Assembly: GCA_030278955.1 (NCBI GenBank)
Contig: JAOANR010000005.1
Span: forward strand, 4,569,431-4,633,430
Direction of reading: 5' to 3'
Origin: Hygrophila difformis
Taxonomy: Eukaryota > Streptophyta > Magnoliopsida > Lamiales > Acanthaceae
Length of the DNA: 64,000 nt
The notes under the pieces were generated by a model that worked only from the letters and a program-made list of their open reading frames with translations, was not told the origin of the DNA and did not search any database. Below, one piece after another: positions 1 through 11,888 of this stretch; position 1 is the stretch's first letter, and the number at the start of each line of letters is the position of its first letter. The translations under genes were made by a program, and so were the position numbers.

Positions 1-40
1 GAATAGCCTCCTTGTTATGGCCCTTTTTAACATTTAACCC
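1..40. mobile_element. Right terminal repeat of a TIR/EPRV-type element (rest lies outside the window)
   Basis: The first 40 bases match, base for base, the last 40 bases (47109-47148) of the large TIR element at 39319-47148, including the phrase TTGTTATGGCC and the terminal TTTAACCC. The following 9 bases (TAGTTTAAA) are the AT-rich kind of site expected for the target duplication. The body of this second copy would lie to the left of the window, so its content is unknown. Confidence 0.75.
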
Positions 41-390
41 TAGTTTAAAATATGCATTGGCCTGCATGCACTGTGTGAATGTTGCACTTTCACAAAAACA
101 GAGGAAGTATTTGTTAGATGATTATTATTTTTCCATTTTATATGAATTTAATGATGCAACTCTCAAGTAAAAAGGTAAAGATTTTATATACCACATGTTG
201 TACATTTATTACTTAATTTGATTAATTAATTAATATTTATTTTGACAATTATACCACATGTTGAACATTTATTATAGTTATTGGATAGGAAATAAAAATG
301 ATCAAAGGTCATGATATTCCATCAATAATATTGTTAGAATTGAGTCGCTCTTATCATTTTCTTATTAATAAAAGATTAAAAATATATTAT

Positions 391-569
391 TTTTGGTGAA
401 CAACCGGATATTCTCGTGCCACATTGGGCCCAAGACTAATCCATCGAGGATCTGGATGAGCAATTAAGGGCGTCTCTCCCAAAGCAGTTTTTTGCATACA
501 CAAGGCTCGAACCCTAGACATTGCTTAAGCGACTAGAGCCTGAATACACTCAAATCAACTGCTGTTGGT
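391..569 (-). repeat. tRNA-derived SINE with 16-bp target-site duplication
   Basis: A 179-bp insertion flanked by a perfect 16-bp direct repeat ATTAAAAATATATTAT (375-390 and 570-585). Read on the minus strand it has a B-box-like GGTTCGAGCC and ends in a short A-rich tail (AAAA) against the left duplication. Long perfect duplications are the signature of LINE-mediated retroposition. The A box is degenerate, so the parent tRNA cannot be named. Confidence 0.75.
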
Positions 570-1002
570 ATTAAAAATATATTATGAATTTTAATTGAAA
601 ATTTTTATTATTTTATAAAGTTCATAAAATAATGAAAAGTGTTACAAATTCAACCATGTCGATGCAATGTCAATGCTCTCAGTTCTCGTTGACGTAGACA
701 TGATGCAATAGGCTTTGTGGATGCTTTTACTCAATTCGGATCCGGTGCAGACATAGCATCGTTCTGCATTTGCAACTGATAGAATATTAGTAAAAAGTAA
801 TGGGGTTGATGACATCTCTACAAAAGTGATGGAATATTAATAAAAGTGATGGATTATACACATCATTTATTTATACGTAACCATCATTGATTTAGCACAC
901 ATCACTTTATTGGCTTGAGGCATCATTGGCTGCATATGGGTTTAGGGTTTAGCAGCTGCACCCAAGCCATTTCCGCTTCTACTATCCTCTATCTTATTAC
1001 TA

Positions 1003-1266
1003 CTCCCTCCGTTTCTTTTTAAATGTTACGTGTTGATTTTTTTTACTGTTCATTGTAGTATTTTAACTTCTATTTTTTTATAGTTATAGAAGACAAAATA
1101 TAGCCAAGTGAGATCTTGTTGGATTCGTCTCATCTTCTAGTTTTTAAATAAGTATCAAATTTTAAGAATTTTTACTTGTACCGAATCTGAATTATTAATA
1201 TTTTGAAAATGTACATTGGCATACGTGCAAATGAGAAGTGTAACCTTTAAAAAGAAACGGAGGAAG
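1003..1266. mobile_element. Stowaway-type MITE
   Basis: Terminal inverted repeats CTCCCTCCGTTTC and GAAACGGAGGAAG with TA on each side (1001-1002, 1267-1268). The internal sequence (about 260 bp, AT-rich) is shared with the other Stowaway copies in this window. Confidence 0.85.
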
Positions 1267-2839
1267 TATTATATTTGCCATAACCTTCCTTAATGGTGAA
1301 GGAAGGTTATGGCCAATAGAAATAGATTACAACTCATTTTCTACCATCATTTCTAGTGCATAAGTACACCAACAATTACAGTTTCTCTCTTGTCATCTGT
1401 TTCCAATTTCTGCCCTACTACTTTAATTACTAAAATATACTTCCTATACGCCGTATACATATCTTATTATATAATCATATATTTATAGCTAATAGGTATT
1501 GCTTCTACATAACAAAAAGATGGATTTTTCATAAAAACAAAGAGGTATAGTATTATTATAGTTAAACAATATATATATTGATGATGTACAATTCCGAACA
1601 CGATCTTGAGTTGATATTGAGTTCTGCAGGTCCGAATTGAATCCAGACCTCAAGTTGGGTTTTGAATCTTGCCTAACCTCGACTAATTGTGATATCCCAA
1701 CTTGGATTGGAGGGAAAGCAACCAATCCAAAACCATCTTTGCTAAAAAGTTGCAAGGAGTAGGTCTTGAATTTGGTTGGCCTTGATATGACAAACCAAGG
1801 TATTACGACATCCAAGTGGTTGGTTGGTTGGTAAATGTAGTGGATTGATTCTCTCTTTTCCCGATTCAAAACATAAGGTATACAAATAAGCCAAAAACAC
1901 AGATACCATCACCAATCAAAAGTGGTTTTCAAAAACCAACCGAGGTTAGGCAGTCGTACTAGTTGAACCACTCCCCAATCAATAAATAAAAAAAATAAAA
2001 AAATTTAAAAAAAATGCCAATACTCTCTACAAACCCAAGTGAAGTGGATGTCAATCCAGAGATCATCCTCATTCAGAAAGTATAATTACATCTATTCTTC
2101 CAAGAAATAAAAGTGATGAAAGAAGTAGAGATTGAGAAAAATGGAAATTGGGAAGTTGACAGACAGCAATGATTTTCAAGATGATATATATATACTTACA
2201 TTTTTAAAATAACCATCAACAACCAAATGGCTGTTTGTTCTACATCAATTTTGGCCCCAACCAAATGCAGCCAAAATTTCTACTATTAGATTTGTTGAGA
2301 ACTTGGGGAAGAAAAATAAATAAAGGGGGTATATTTGTTGGCACCGTTGGACTACTCAATTCTCCCAGCAAATCACTGCAACAAACCCCCAAAAGATTGA
2401 TGTAATAAATACAATAATGTCATGGTAGATGTAGTAATAATAATAATATCAAGGGTGAAACTTGAAATTACCACTATAAATACACTGGTTAAAACAAACA
2501 AACACACACACACACACACCAACATTCATCTACCCTCTCTAAATACCAAAAAGGGCTTACAACTCATACAACAAGCTGGCTGGCAGTGCCCCCCCCCCCC
2601 CCCCCCCCCAAACAAGAATTACAAGTCAGCATTTCTGTATCATATAAATCCTAACTTCCTGATGGCACCATCAAGATGTTACCCATATGTTTCATGCCGA
2701 GAGCAGGTGCACATTTGGAATGCTCTTAATCCCAAATTAGCCACACAAGATGAGATGAATTCATGGGTGTAAAGATGAAGTACCTTCGGAGCTCTGATGA
2801 TTTATACAACACTGTATGGTTAAAGTTAGAATGTTGGTC
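1267..2839. other. Intergenic stretch, no supported gene
   Basis: AT-rich sequence with a (CA)n run near 2501-2519 and a 21-base poly-C at 2589-2609. A 126-codon open frame on the minus strand (1489-1869) has no recognisable domain and biased, non-coding-like composition. The last few hundred bases probably include the 3' UTR of the PAT gene that ends at 2840. Confidence 0.5.
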
Positions 2840-4202
2840 TTAGAAGTCTTGTGCGTCCAGCTCAGGTTTTGATGGATATTCAAGGCCCTGAAGGGCAGGA
2901 ATTCGTCGCAAGTCTTCTTCTGAGTATGCCGGGATGAACCAGTACTTTTTGTCAGTCCCAAACACCTGTCATTCAATAAAACATATTCTATGTGATGAGG
3001 TGTGATTGTCAATTCGGATCTACTAGTCCTTTCAGGGAAGAGAGTAACAATAGAACAGCTTAAATTATTGCTCCTGCCTCAACAAGAGACAGATGTTTAA
3101 ACCTAAAGAGTCCTCACCTGCTCAAAATTTCTTTTTCTCCCAAGATCATAACGCCATTTTGGACTTGTCTTCTTCTCATAAGCCTAAGGACACAGTCAAT
3201 TAGAAACATGTCAATCCTCATCCACCAAAATTATGATTTTCTCAACAAAAGCAAGAAACAAGATGTGGATAAGTCAAGTGAATGAATGTCAACATCAATT
3301 ACTTAATATCAGCCTCACAAGACACCCCCCGTTCCCAACAACTGTTATGACTATGATGCACTGGAGCATATCCAAGAGAAATCAATTATGGAAGTGCTGG
3401 TAGAGAATGCAATGAGTTATGCCAAGATGCGGAAATAGTAAAGTTACAATGAGTCCCATAATATCCAACTTCAGATTAGGACAATAAAAGAACAAATAAT
3501 ACCTCAATTGTTGTGGTATTGCCACCAACCAATTGGATGTGCATAATCAGAAATCCCATCACACTCAACGCAAATGCCAAATTTAAAACTGCAAAAATAA
3601 GATATATCATCAATCAGTAACTAATAAAGAAGAATCAATAAGGAGAAGCAGTCAGGCCATGAAGCATACCAAAGGCAAGAAATGTTGTTGCAAGAGTTCC
3701 TGGAGTTCCAGGGATCTCTCCATCACCAAAGAATGCAATAAATTGAGGCAATAACGACAAAGTAACCACACAAGTTTCGAGGAACGTGTAAAACTGCACA
3801 ACAAGAAAACAACATCAACTAATTGCAATGGGACAAAATCCATACAAGCACACGACATCAGTTATTATGATTGACCCATGGTTGTCAGTGACACACATTG
3901 CAGCATTGCACAAAGCATGTGCCATCCATGCTGTAGGGCGAACACCATAGTGAAGAGATTTTTTTTTTTTTTTAAAAAAAATGACAATATACATGAAAAA
4001 TAAAAATACAAATACATTCAATTCAAAAGAAAGAAAAAACATTTAACTATCAATCCAAAGTAGAAATTTCAAACTTCAAAATACATCCCGAATTAAAGTT
4101 TATAACATGTTCAACATCCAAAATAACGCACATTCAATTATAAATGTATCCCACAATTCATAATTCCGTGTCACCTTTAAAAAAAATGAAAAAAAAAAGA
4201 CG

Positions 4203-4239
<37 letters not shown>

Positions 4240-5799
4240 CCTTTTCTAAGATGCACCACCACCACAGTCCCTCTCTCTGTCTTAAACCTCAATAGGGCTA
4301 TGAGAATAGGGGGGAGCTCAGTGCACAGTGGGTAAGGCTCACTAACTAACAACCCACAGGTTATCGCGCTGTAGTTCTGCCGCATGCACCATGAACCATG
4401 GCGCTGCATTTACAAATACGGATTGAAACATCCATGCATTTTAGAAATGCCACTATACATCACAAGTAATGATCAAGACCAAAGATGCACAGCCAATATG
4501 ACTCTAAATAAGGAACAATACTGTACCAGGAAGAGAAGGAAGTACTTATAGTTTAATGCCCCAACACAATTGACAACCCAAACACAATGATGGTCCATCT
4601 TCAGTATGCACCTCCCACCTGAGAACGCAATCCAATTATACATTACTCGATGAAAAACAATACGATCCAACAATTTCTCAAAAACTAGGTAAAAAACAAA
4701 ACTCACAAACAGAGCAGTGATGGCAACGAGGTGGTTTAAACTGGTTGCACTTTCTACAATATCGGATTCTGCCATTCTCTGAGTCAACAGGAAATTCTGA
4801 TCCAGTTAATGGAGTAGTATCTCCTCTTTCTTCATCTATTTCCGGCCTCCAATTTGATGGAACACTACCTGGGTCGGTAAACACAACTGAAAAATAACTC
4901 CATAATAGCATTGCTAGCTGCAAGGAAGTTAAGGATATTAAAATTTTGATTTATGAGCATAATAATAATGAAAAGAAAATAATTGAACAATCGAAACTGT
5001 GAGCTTTCCATGAACTAAAAATTTTACATTGAACAGTAGAGGAACCACTGATGACTACTTATTGAAATCCTTCAATAGCACAGAATTGAATAATCAAACT
5101 TATCACAGATCAAACTAATATCTACCTGATTATAAGATTCTAATCACATGATCAAACAAAATGCTATCCAATCAAACAAAATTTACTACACTAGAAGAAC
5201 CCGAAATTGAAATATTCGTCAAGATTCCAAAATCTCACATGACACATCAAATTGCAATTAATCAAACATTTAAATGATACACGTAAAACTTCAGATGTTA
5301 ACGAGCTAGTGACTCCAGAAAAGAAAGCAGATAACCTGAAATATACACCAAAAGAAAAATCGAAAATTTTAAAAAAAAATCAATAAGTAAATAAATATAA
5401 GTAAATGACAAAAGATTCCCCGATTGCTCATAAAACTAAAGCAGCAACATTCGGCTCAATCTCAAGCAAGCACCCAGATGTCTAGAGAGATGAAACACAA
5501 ACGATCTCCCATTCTAGAAAAATTCAAAAAACAAAGCAATTCTTAACTTCCGGAAAACTGCAAAGGAATGAATAAATTAAACTAATTACCAGACAATGAA
5601 ACAATATCAAAACAACGAGAGAGATAAACGAATCGAGGCCGCCGGTGGCCAATTCGGGGCCGTAAGTTGTAATGACCACCGCATAATAGGAGACGCCGAC
5701 GACGCCGAGAACCAACAGGATCATGATCGAGCCAAGCCCCCTCAAGGCGGTGCAAAACTTGAAGACGTTCCACGCCATCAGCGCTCCAGATCTATACAT
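2840..5799 (-). CDS. PAT13/14: DHHC-type protein S-acyltransferase (PAT13/PAT14 type), 7 exons, 304 aa
   Basis: An integral-membrane palmitoyltransferase that attaches palmitate to cysteines of target proteins through an acyl-enzyme intermediate. Exons on the minus strand: 5799-5590, 4917-4707, 4618-4527, 3793-3670, 3588-3503, 3183-3118 and 2965-2840. All have GT-AG borders and the phases join to exactly 304 codons plus TAA. Two hydrophobic segments (about residues 20-42 and 56-84) precede the cysteine-rich domain ([12 protein letters not shown]). The catalytic DHHC is at residues 149-152, inside [14 protein letters not shown]. Two more membrane segments follow (about 165-190 and 213-233), then the conserved TTxE (TTIE, 238-241) and a C-terminal NFEQVFG stretch. 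From memory, the whole sequence is close to Arabidopsis PAT13/PAT14, which act in the Golgi/trans-Golgi and in senescence control; which of the two is orthologous cannot be decided here. The start at 5799 is chosen because homologues begin M-x-RSG; an in-frame ATG at 5832 would add 11 residues. Intron 3 holds a 34-base poly-G. No break is seen. Confidence 0.95.
4204..4237. repeat. 34-base poly-G tract in a PAT intron
   Basis: An uninterrupted run of 34 G on the plus strand (poly-C in the PAT transcript), inside the intron between the DHHC exon and the fourth exon. It may be a real microsatellite or partly a sequencing/assembly artefact. Short open frames that read through it (poly-Gly or poly-Pro) are not genes. 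Confidence 0.9.
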
Positions 5800-6103
5800 A
5801 GTCGGATCGAAAAAATCCAAATAAAAAATCAACGCATCCGAAGCTGAATTAACAGAGAAAATTTCTCAATCGAGCGACAGGAGCTTCCAAATCGTGCCTC
5901 GATTGTGGGGCAAGGTTAGGGTTTATGGATTCCCCGCTGTCGCGTATTGCACTACTATTGTATTAGCACGAATACGGTGGAATCCATAAAAGTGAAATTT
6001 ACGGAGAGAAAGAAATAAAACAAACAGAAGAATGATCCAATTACATTTCCTGTCGACAGGTTAAACCTTTTTCATCACACATTTCCTTCCTATTTTTACC
6101 GTA
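5800..6103 (-). promoter_or_regulatory. 5' UTR and proximal promoter region of the PAT gene
   Basis: About 300 bases upstream of the PAT start codon, before the first transposable element. No unambiguous TATA box can be assigned, so the transcription start is not called. The upstream limit of host promoter sequence is set by the Stowaway/fold-back nest beginning near 6104. Confidence 0.4.
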
Positions 6104-7575
6104 TCTATATTTTTTTTTAAGTGCATGCGTCAAATACAGTCTAATACATATTTTTAAAGGAAAAAATGATAAATAGGTCCATTTTCTTTTCTAAAAATTC
6201 AAATCAGTCCTTTTTCTATTTTATTACCAAAACAGTCCTCTACAAATGCTAATTATGTTCAAATCAGTCCTTTTTTCCACTAATTATATTCTAATTGCTG
6301 ACGTGGCAAGGGTTTTAATTTAAACATGACACGTGTGCATAATATTAGTCATTTTTCTTTTATCTTTTGCCAATTCAGTCCTAAACTTTTGTTTTGTTCT
6401 ATTTATCCTCTACCACAATCACTCATTTTTATATTAATTGGCCTCCAACCTTTCAAATTATTTCATTTTGGGTCAAAAACCTTAAATTTTTTTATTGTTA
6501 CTTATCCATTTATCAAATAAATGCCCAACATACTTCCGTAAATAAAATTAAATATCAAACCTCATACATTGTGTTTGACCACCTTGTTACCGGGTCTTCG
6601 AAGTTCCGGATTTTACAGACTCTCTCTAACCACCCGACCGTAACCGATGGTTCATTAGTTCTGGTTTCCTTCAGAAACAATCAGCACAATCATACTTTGT
6701 GAACAATAAAATTCAGGCTATTTTTTAATATTTTTAATAATATTTTTTTCAATAAAACCAAGGCTTCCTGTATCCATAACCTTCCAAAAATTCAAGTTAA
6801 ATCATTTACTCAAACATTGCTACATCCCAAAGTAGGACGCAAAGTAAGATTATGTTGATTGTTGCTGAAGGAAACCAAAACCAATGAACCATCGGTTGCT
6901 GTCGGGTGGTTAGAGAGAATCAGTAAAATTCCGGTACTTGAAAGACCCGATAACAAAGCAGGCAAACCCAATGTATGAGGTTTGGTGTTTAATTTTATTT
7001 ATGAAAGTATGTTGGGCATTTATTTGATAAATGAATTGGTAATAATAAAAAATTTAAGGTTCTGGGCCTAAAATGAAATAATTTGAAAGGTTGGAGGCCA
7101 ATTAATATAAAAATGATCGATTTGGGTAGAGGACTAAATAGAACAAAACAAAAGTTTATGACTGAATTGGCAAAAGATAAAAGAAAAAGGACTAATATTA
7201 TGCCCACCTGTCAGGTTTAAATTAAAACCCTTGCCACGTCAGCAATTAGAATATAATTAGTGAAAAAAGGCATGATTTGGACATAATTAGCATTTATAGA
7301 GGACTGTTTTGGTAATAAAATAGAAAAAGGACTGATTTGAATTTTTGGAAAAGAAAATGGACATATTTGTCCTTTTTTCCTATTTTTAAATATCAATAAT
7401 TTAAATTATACATAATTAAAAAATAATATTATAAAACTGCGTAATTAGCTGAATCTAACAAAATTTCACTTGACTATTATTTATCTTACTGTATAATTAT
7501 GCTAAAAAATTGATTAAAATTATTTAATGAATAATGACTACTATGCTAATGGAGCACTTAAAAAAAACGGAGGTC
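6104..7575. mobile_element. Stowaway-type MITE split by a fold-back element
   Basis: The left piece (about 6104-6158) and right piece (7391-7575) together read like the interior of the other Stowaway copies. The right end is the typical AACGGAGG with TA after it (7576-7577). The 1222-bp fold-back at 6159-7380 sits in the middle with its own target duplication, so the Stowaway is older. The left terminus is degenerate and approximate. Confidence 0.55.
6159..7380. mobile_element. Fold-back (long-TIR, Mutator-type) element, 1222 bp, 10-bp TSD
   Basis: Starts GGAAAAAA and ends TTTTTTCC, flanked by a perfect 10-bp duplication TATTTTTAAA (6149-6158 and 7381-7390). The two halves are long imperfect inverted repeats of roughly 550 bp around a short loop near 6730-6800; for example TCAAATCAGTCC near 6190 pairs with GGACTGATTTGA near 7330. 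No coding capacity. The 9-10 bp AT-rich duplication and very long TIRs are features of non-autonomous Mutator-like elements. The inner arm (about 6570-6700) is clearly related to 39620-39745 in the left arm of the pararetrovirus-carrying element. Confidence 0.85.
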
Positions 7576-7700
7576 GTATTAAATTTATGAAACTTGAAAG
7601 AAAGAAAAAAATAAAAAAATAAAAGAAAAAGGATAAAAGAATGGGATAAAAAACTTGAAGGAATTCTAGTTTAGATTCTTTTTTATTACTATTATTTTTA

Positions 7701-8881
7701 GAGGTAATAACTAAAATAGGCCACCAGAAGGAGACATTTCCACTTTTAGTCCACGATATTTTGATTTAGGAAAATAGGCCATTAGAAGGATTTCGGGCCT
7801 AAATTTAGGCCATTGGGCTGGAATTCGGGCTGCTATGGCCTAAAAATGAAAATGACTCCTTCCGGTGGCCTATTTTAGTTTTTTTCAATTATTTTTTTAT
7901 TTTATGTAATTAAAATAAATAATACTCATTTTGTGTCATTATTTATCTCTTACTTTTTTCTTTCTTGTTCCAATATTTTTATTTTAAAAATAATTAAATA
8001 TTAATCGTCAAACCTATCCCTCATCTTACATTAATAAATAAATATATTAAACTTTCAAATTACTCTCTACCATTAATAATTTCAGTCCACCCCACAACCA
8101 TATATCAGTAAATCACACATAAATAAATAAATTAATATTGTAAACTCATTACAATCATATTATATAAATTTTTAAGTTACTTTTTTTTAACACTAATAAT
8201 GTGACGAATGGAGTAATATAAAAAATAAAATAAATATTAATTCAAATATATTATAAAATAAGCAAAACAAACACATATTCAAATAAATTATAAAGTAAAA
8301 AATTAACATGTTTTATTATAAGTATCCCAAAATTTTCGGACATGGTACTTTATGCAGGGATAATTAGTATTAAATACAAGGATATATTAGGGTTAAAAAA
8401 TGTAGCTTAAAAATTTATATAACATGGTTGTAATGAATTTACAATAATTTATTTATTTATGTATGATTTACTGATATATGGTTGTAGGTTGGATGAGAAT
8501 TTTTAATGGTAATGGGTTTGAAAATTTAATATATTTATTTATTAATACGATATGATAGGTATATTTGGTAATTAATATTTAATTATTTTTAAAATGGAAA
8601 TAAAAAATGTTGGAATAAGAATAAAAGAAAGTAGGACATAAATAATGTCACAAAATGAGTATTACTTATTTTAATTAAATAAAATAAAAATAATTCAAAA
8701 AAACTAAAATAGTCCACCAGAATGAGTCATTTCCACTTTTAGGCCATCACAGTCCGAATTCCAGCCCAATGGCCTAAATTCAGACCCGAAATCCTTATAA
8801 TGGCTATTTTCCCTAAATCAAAATATCGTGGCTAAAAAGTCGAAATGACTCCTTCTGGTGGCATATTTTAATTATTACCTC
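7701..8881. mobile_element. Second fold-back (long-TIR) element, 1181 bp, 9-bp TSD
   Basis: Begins GAGGTAATAA and ends TTATTACCTC, flanked by a perfect 9-bp duplication TTATTTTTA (7692-7700 and 8882-8890). The arms of about 500 bp are inverted copies (GGCCACCAGAAGGAG near 7720 against CTCCTTCTGGTGGC near 8850), with a less paired centre around 8190-8395. Non-coding. Its arm sequence differs from the element at 6159-7380, so it is a separate family with the same architecture. Confidence 0.85.
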
Positions 8882-8937
8882 TTATTTTTATAAAAGCACA
8901 TTCCATGAATTAATTAACATATCGTTCACTTAGAACA

Positions 8938-9193
8938 CTCTCTAGGTCACAATTAAGATTTCATATTTGACTTCTACATACAATTTAATTCATTTTTTAA
9001 TTATTAATATTTTAAAATATATACAAGTAAAAATTATATAAAATAAAATTTGAAAACTATACAATTAAGCAAATTTAACAAAACTGAACTCGAATATCTT
9101 TTTTCAAATATACTTACAATAATATTAAGTCAAAGTTGAAGAATAAACAATATCAGAAAGTCAAATATGACATCTGAAATGGAACGGAATGAG
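8938..9193. mobile_element. Stowaway-type MITE (degenerate)
   Basis: The right end GGAACGGAATGAG is followed by TA, and the interior (CAAAGTTGAAGAATAAACAA and similar) matches other Stowaway copies. The left terminus is degenerate and the coordinate approximate. Confidence 0.6.
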
Positions 9194-9327
9194 TATTAAT
9201 TATTACTTCATGTACGAAGTACATGATACTACAATTTAAATATGTATACATTATATTTAAATTAAATAATTTATTAAAGTTAATTATTTATGGTGAACCT
9301 ATTGTTAAAATTCAATAGAACAGGAGC

Positions 9328-9898
9328 TAGGGATGGCAATAGATTGGTGAAGGATAAAGTCAATTAATGTTTGAATATCATAAAGTCTAAAAAACTATAC
9401 CTATTTTTCAATATATGCAAGCGAAGTGTAAACGATATAATAAGAGCCAAAAGGTTAAAGAATCGAACGCTGATAATGAAAGGGTTAAACGGGAGAAGTA
9501 TAAAACATGTTGAAGAGTCCTGACATTAGGAAGATTAGTCAATAAGGCCTCCCTTAGCAATGAGTGATTGAATTATGGGGAAATTGGGAAAGGTTGGAAC
9601 AACCGAAGAGATTGTGGAATAGAAAAATGGAGGAAAAATTATGTTATATTTTTGACTAAAATATATTGAGTATATATATGTATATATTTGATAAAATATA
9701 ACGGATGATGGATTGTTTCGATAATGGGTTGGGTGATGGATCGGATGGTGGGTTGGATGAGCCTAAATCCATCTCCGACCCAATCCGTCACCCAATCCAT
9801 CCATCACCCTATAAGAATCCACATTTTGTCAGTTTTTCATCCATTTCAGGTCGAGTGGATTGGGTTTTGGGCGGATGCAGGTGAAATTGCTATCCCTA
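9328..9898. mobile_element. hAT-like non-autonomous element, 571 bp
   Basis: Terminal inverted repeats TAGGGATGGCAAT and ATTGCTATCCCTA. The flanking 8-mers ACAGGAGC (9320-9327) and ACAGGGAC (9899-9906) look like an 8-bp target duplication with two substitutions, as expected for hAT elements. The interior includes a hairpin-forming GGTTGGGTGATGGAT / ATCCATCCATCACCC segment. Non-coding. Confidence 0.65.
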
Positions 9899-10062
9899 AC
9901 AGGGACTTGACCCAGCCCCTATTCCCAACCTTTAAGTTTGGAATGTGATTTCCCATTTGGTTCCATATCCCTCTCATTTGTTTTTTGTAATTTGTGTGGT
10001 ATGGACTCCTACCACCATTTCCTAATCTGTATATGTTGTTCAGAAAAAAGTTTAAAAAAAAC
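9899..10062 (+). repeat. Degenerate tRNA-derived SINE, same family as 10838-10994
   Basis: The 3' half (CATTTGTTTTTTGTAATTTG then GTGTGGTATGGACTCC) parallels the SINE at 10838-10994. The tRNA-like head is eroded, and an A-rich tract follows. Confidence 0.5.
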
Positions 10063-10837
10063 ACAAAAAACCCAAATATAAAAAAACAAAAAAAAAAAAA
10101 CATGAAGATATCGCAAGTGAATTATATTCACCTCATTTTATTTTACAAATGAAATAGTACTACTATAAAGTTATTTGTATGAACTAGTCCAAATTGAAAA
10201 TGAACAGGAAAGGTCAAAAGTCAAAACTGACTCCTGTGATTAATAATACTAATACTCCTATAAAACTTGGAATTATTCCAATATGGAATAAAAGTAAAAG
10301 CAATTGAATTTCAGTGATCCGGCCAAGTCGATTAACTTAATTATTATGGAGCTTAGATATAGTATTAAATTAAAATAAAATAAATTCCATACGTAAGTTG
10401 AAAGTCCAAGAAACGATGTCTTCTAGAAATCGTGACCAGTTCTTCCTATGGACTCTGAATGCATTTTTGAATTATTAAAAGTTTAAAAAGAAACTAGTAC
10501 GTACGACCGTCAACACTATGGTTAACCAAAGAGGTTATTAAGTTTCTTCTAATTGAAAATAATAAGACAATAGATATAACTCCACAAAATCTATAACCAA
10601 AATCAGTTAGTTTAAGTGGATTATTAGGACTCTAGTCATTTAAGTAATTTCTCATATTTAAGCATTGTGTATGCAAAAAAATTATTTTGAAAAAGTACAC
10701 TTTTTTGTCCATACAAATATTCTAGAAATTAATTGGATTTTGGTCCAATGCGATTAGTCTTTTACAAAATATAGTATTTTTTTTTTTTTTTGCAGAACAA
10801 CCAATCCAGGCTAGAGAAGAAAACAAAAAAGGAAAAT

Positions 10838-10994
10838 AATGGGTTGGGGACTTACCCTAGTGGTCAAGTCCCCATCTCCCAACCATAGGTTGGGGTTCGA
10901 TCCCCACCAGGCCCAATATCCCTCCCCTTTTTCTCCATTTGTAATTTGTATGGTTTGGACTCCCACACACCTTTGCCGACACATGAGTGTTTTA
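10838..10994 (+). repeat. tRNA-derived SINE with A-rich tail
   Basis: The head resembles a tRNA gene: A-box-like TACCCTAGTGGTCAAGT and B box GGTTCGATCCC. A T-rich body then leads to an A tract (10994-11002). The flanks AAAAAAGGAAAA (about 10826-10837) and AAAAAAGGAAAA (about 10996-11007) look like a target duplication, though the tail makes the exact border ambiguous. It is not a functional tRNA because the acceptor and anticodon arms cannot be formed. Confidence 0.75.
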
Positions 10995-11007
10995 AAAAAA
11001 AAGGAAA

Positions 11008-11888
11008 AGAATTAGGCAAGCTGGAACCAAGTGCCCGTATAATCGGCCTCTAATAAAGGAACCACAGGATCGGGTGGGAAGATATATAAACTAAAAAAAT
11101 AAAATTGTAGTTTTCGTCATGGGCTGCCACTTGTCATCTGCACAAAATTGTTCTCTTCTAGTGAACTCTTTTCAAAAAATAATACGAGTACTTATGTCAT
11201 TTCCACTTTAACTTTTTTTCCATTTCCATTTAACTTTTTTCAAAGAATCCATATATTCTCCATCTAAAATAATACGATTACTTATTTTTTGAAAAAAAAA
11301 CTTTTTCGCCCATTTTTCATTTTGTCATTTCTTCGAAAGTTTTACTCCAATTTCTTTTTTCCAGAGCTTACTTTGAGAAGTTGCGCCAATTTATTCTTTA
11401 CTTCTTCCCACCAATTCAATGCATACATCAACAAATGTTAAAAGGTCAGGTGGCATCCAAAAAATTCTTCAGTCATGTTTTCGTTTCACAATCTATTCCA
11501 TCATTTTTTCAGTCAATGTCATTGAAAAGAGACACAAGTAAATGAAGTCTGAAACTATAACTGAAAACAAACAGAAATTCCATTCAGATGGACAAAGAGA
11601 GAGTAAAGGACTCGATACTTTCTCAACTGATGCTGGCCTGGCATTCATAACCATTAAACTATTTATAATAATGAACTCTTCAATTCAATGGGACAACCAG
11701 GCATTCAACTAATACAAAATGCTTACATTAATTAACACCGAATAAGAACAATATGGTAAGACCTGATCATCACTTCATACACAAATCAGATACTCAATGC
11801 CAAAATCTAACAACCACAAACAAGTTCATACATCTGTTGAATTAAACATCAATGACACACACGGAGAAATAAACCTTCTTTCGTACTG
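11008..11888. other. Non-coding stretch, possible 3' UTR of a lost gene
   Basis: I see no open frame with recognisable content. If the 49-codon frame at 11889-12038 is a real terminal exon on the minus strand, this stretch would hold its 3' UTR. Confidence 0.35.

Noticed and set aside
1489..1869. 126-codon open frame on the minus strand
   Set aside because: No domain, no homologue recognised, and no supporting exon structure. Probably chance in AT-rich DNA.
4144..4409. Open frames reading through poly-G/poly-C (poly-Gly, poly-Pro)
   Set aside because: They lie in a PAT intron and are produced by the homopolymer.
10838..10994. Possible tRNA gene on the plus strand (good A and B boxes)
   Set aside because: No cloverleaf can be completed and an A-rich tail and target duplication are present, so it is a SINE.
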